The translations under genes were made by a program, and so were the position numbers. The notes under the pieces are model-generated. The model was not told the origin of the DNA, did no database searches, and saw only the letters and a program-made list of their open reading frames with translations. A stretch of DNA of 64,000 nt from Flavobacterium sp. 9. GTDB taxonomy: Bacteria; Bacteroidota; Bacteroidia; Flavobacteriales; Flavobacteriaceae. Numbering within the stretch: position 1 is the first letter of the stretch; every line of letters begins with the position of its first letter. The stretch spans positions 5,332,001-5,396,000 of the forward strand of contig NZ_PEEU01000001.1 in assembly GCF_002754195.1 (NCBI RefSeq), read 5' to 3'. Of the stretch, positions 62,076-64,000 are shown in pieces.

Positions 62076-62466
62076 GAATTTTTGTTTCAGGTTTTTCTTG
62101 TTTCAGGTTTCAGGTTTCAGGTTTTCTGTTGCAGTCAAAAATTTCACGTTTGTCACGTTGAGCGAAGACGTGCTCCAATTAAAAAGTTTTCAGTTTCAGT
62201 TTACGTTTGTCACGTTGAGCGAAGTCGAAACGCGCTCCAATAAGAACATTTCCAACAAAAAAATCCGTTTTAAATCCGCGTCTTCGCGATAGCGAATCCG
62301 TGTCATCCGCGTCAAAAATTAAACGCAAAGTTTCACAATCAATAATCAACAATTAATAATTAATAATTGAAGAGATTGTTGATAAATGAATAATTAGTTT
62401 TCTATTGATCTTAAAAACGTCATTTTCAAAATTTATATCTTTGAGAGTAACAGAAAATTTAAAACC
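62076..62466. other. Repeat-word gap between miaE and guaC
   Basis: This gap contains GTTTCAGGTTTCAGG words (62084-62122), two copies of TTTGTCACGTTGAGCGAAG (near 62147 and 62206), GCGTCTTCGCGATAGCG-type sequence, and AATAATCAACAATTAATAA words (62338-62368). TATCTTTG at 62436-62443 may be the guaC -7 element. No gene is supported. Confidence 0.7.
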
Positions 62467-63507
62467 ATGAGAATAGAAACTGATCTGAAATTAGGGTTTA
62501 AAGATGTGATGATTAGACCAAAAAGATCAACGCTCAAAAGTAGATCTGAAGTCTCACTAGAACGAAATTTTAAATTTTTGCACAGTACCACAATCTGGAC
62601 AGGAATTCCAATTATGGCTGCCAATATGGATACTGTAGGGACTTTTGAAATGGCAGAAGTTCTCGCTAAAGAAAAGCTTTTTACAGCTATTCACAAACAT
62701 TATTCATTAGAAGAATGGAATAACTTCCTGCAAAAAGTAACACCGGATTTCTATAATTATATTGCAATAAGCACCGGAACCGGAAAGGAAGATTTTGCGA
62801 AAATCGGTCAAATTATAACCGCAAATCTGTTACTGAAATTTATTTGTATCGATGTAGCTAATGGATATTCAGAGCATTTTGTACAGTTCTTAAAACAAAC
62901 CCGAAAACAATATCCTGACAAAGTTATTATTGCCGGAAATGTTGTGACAGGCGAAATGGTTGAAGAATTATTATTGGCTGGAGCCGATATTGTAAAAGTC
63001 GGAATTGGACCAGGTTCAGTTTGTACAACTCGTGTAAAAACTGGTGTTGGATATCCGCAGCTTTCAGCAATTATCGAATGTGCCGATGCTGCTCACGGTT
63101 TAGGCGGACACATAATTAGCGACGGCGGTTGCAGTACTCCGGGCGATGTAGCGAAAGCTTTTGGTGCAGGTTCAGATTTTGTAATGTTAGGCGGAATGCT
63201 TGCCGGACATACAGAAAGCGGAGGAGAACTGATCGAAGTAAACGGCGAAAAATTCAAACAGTTTTACGGAATGAGTTCTACAACCGCAATGGATAAACAT
63301 GTTGGAGGAGTTGCAGAATATAGAGCAAGCGAAGGAAAAACGGTTCAGGTACCTTTCAAAGGAAAAGTTATAAATACAATATTGGATATTTTGGGAGGTT
63401 TAAGAAGCACTTGTACATATGTAGGCGCTTCAAGATTGAAAGAATTAACCAAACGCACCACTTTTATTAGAGTAAGCGAACAGGAAAATCAAATATTTAC
63501 TAAATAA
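62467..63507 (+). CDS. guaC: GMP reductase
   Basis: GuaC reduces GMP to IMP and ammonia with NADPH. The protein has 346 residues and the IMPDH/GMPR barrel. [29 protein letters not shown] and the catalytic cysteine in [20 protein letters not shown] are diagnostic. No CBS domains interrupt the chain, and the CTYVGA segment near the end separates it from IMP dehydrogenase. The start is consistent with the -7 element 23 nt upstream. Confidence 0.93.
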   Translation: MRIETDLKLGFKDVMIRPKRSTLKSRSEVSLERNFKFLHSTTIWTGIPIMAANMDTVGTFEMAEVLAKEKLFTAIHKHYSLEEWNNFLQKVTPDFYNYIAISTGTGKEDFAKIGQIITANLLLKFICIDVANGYSEHFVQFLKQTRKQYPDKVIIAGNVVTGEMVEELLLAGADIVKVGIGPGSVCTTRVKTGVGYPQLSAIIECADAAHGLGGHIISDGGCSTPGDVAKAFGAGSDFVMLGGMLAGHTESGGELIEVNGEKFKQFYGMSSTTAMDKHVGGVAEYRASEGKTVQVPFKGKVINTILDILGGLRSTCTYVGASRLKELTKRTTFIRVSEQENQIFTK

Positions 63508-63529
63508 TAAACAGCATTTAAAATACAAT

Positions 63530-64000
63530 ATGATCACAATTTCAGAAGCAGCTATAGGCGACATCAAGCAAATTCAGACTATAGTACATATTACATGGCC
63601 AATTACTTATGGTGAAATTTTATCAAAAGAACAATTGGATTATATGTTGGATCTTTTTTATTCTGATGAAGCTTTAACGGAGCAATACAATAAAAGAGAA
63701 CAATTGTTTTATATGATTTACGAAGGTGAAACTAATATAGGTTTTATCGGAATTGAACATAATTATAACGGAGAAGCAGTAACAAAAATTCATAAAATCT
63801 ATCTTTTGCCGGAAACCCAAGGAAAAGGAATCGGTAAAAAAGTTATTGATGAAATCGGGAAACTAGCTTCAGAAAATAACTCAACAGCTTTATCTTTAAA
63901 TGTAAACCGCTTTAATTCGGCATTAGGATTCTACAAGAAAATAGGTTTTGAAATTATCGATGAAGTAAACATTGATATTGGAAAAGGTTATTTAATGGAA
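63530..64000 (+). CDS. GNAT N-acetyltransferase, 3' end outside window
   Basis: The frame is open for 157 codons from ATG to the window edge. The GNAT acetyl-CoA loop is LPETQGKGIGKKVIDEIG, followed by NRFNSALGFYKKIGFEI, the usual closing motif. It begins ISEAAIGDIKQIQTIVHITW, typical of small RimI-like acetyltransferases. Only a few residues are probably missing. It lies 22 nt after guaC and may be co-transcribed. The substrate is unknown. Confidence 0.85.
   Translation, partial: MITISEAAIGDIKQIQTIVHITWPITYGEILSKEQLDYMLDLFYSDEALTEQYNKREQLFYMIYEGETNIGFIGIEHNYNGEAVTKIHKIYLLPETQGKGIGKKVIDEIGKLASENNSTALSLNVNRFNSALGFYKKIGFEIIDEVNIDIGKGYLME

Noticed and set aside
61993..62292. 99-residue frame overlapping the end of miaE
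   Set aside because: It overlaps miaE and translates intergenic repeat words, giving repeated FRFxF and FTFVTLSE blocks.

Overview
The window looks like chromosomal DNA of a Flavobacterium-type member of the Bacteroidetes. The evidence is strong A+T bias, few Shine-Dalgarno-like sites, many promoters of the Bacteroidetes form TTG-N(17-19)-TAnnTTTG, a probable type IX secretion protein, lipoproteins with acidic residues after the acylated Cys, a bacillithiol-linked YtxJ protein, and an arginine operon with a carbamoyltransferase that acts on acylated ornithine. No tRNA, rRNA, CRISPR array, insertion sequence or prophage was seen. Function assignments come from recognising protein families by eye, with no database search.

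Layout. 1-7.8 kb: a truncated gene, then dapA, bamD, rpoZ, coaBC, a PorD-like protein, recN and fabV, all on the + strand. 7.8-11.8 kb: a glycosyltransferase, coaE, and a histidine kinase/response regulator pair. 11.8-12.6 kb: a gene-poor stretch with two dispersed palindromic elements and a possible short transcript. 12.6-16 kb: a four-gene cluster of an unknown basic protein, RtcB RNA ligase, release factor PrfH and a TPR protein, probably a ribosome rescue and RNA repair module. 16.1-24.5 kb, - strand: acyl-ACP thioesterase, miaA, K+ channel, an exonuclease/GIY-YIG fusion, a four-helix-bundle protein, yggS, two hypotheticals, 3-hydroxyacyl-CoA dehydrogenase and an oxidoreductase. 24.6-32.5 kb: pcm, an XRE-Fic protein with a degenerate active site, a lipoprotein, smpB, a VF530-like protein, a DUF3575-like protein, a GNAT, an aldose epimerase-like protein and an M1 peptidase.

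32.7-44.7 kb is an arginine/proline operon: leader, GNAT acyltransferase, argG, argC, argD, proA, proB, argF', argB, argE, an HNH endonuclease, argH. Its promoter is followed at once by a possible leaderless 28-codon leader ORF and by hairpins with interchangeable arms. Several gaps between its genes contain perfect or near-perfect inverted repeats made of short repeated words, with a different word in each gap.

44.9-64 kb: a membrane-protein pair, ytxJ, clpB, a 39-residue membrane peptide, a DUF808 protein, a lipoprotein, the agmatine-to-putrescine genes (aguB and aguA, separated), an OmpA-type protein, a choice-of-anchor I-type lipoprotein, fumarylacetoacetase and glyA with overlapping divergent promoters, miaE, guaC and a truncated GNAT gene. 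Several intergenic regions hold copies of dispersed sequence families. One of these (12.1 and 51.9 kb) shows compensatory stem changes, suggesting a structured RNA or DNA element. The best leads are the RtcB/PrfH cluster with its two uncharacterised partners, the arginine leader, and the repeat elements.
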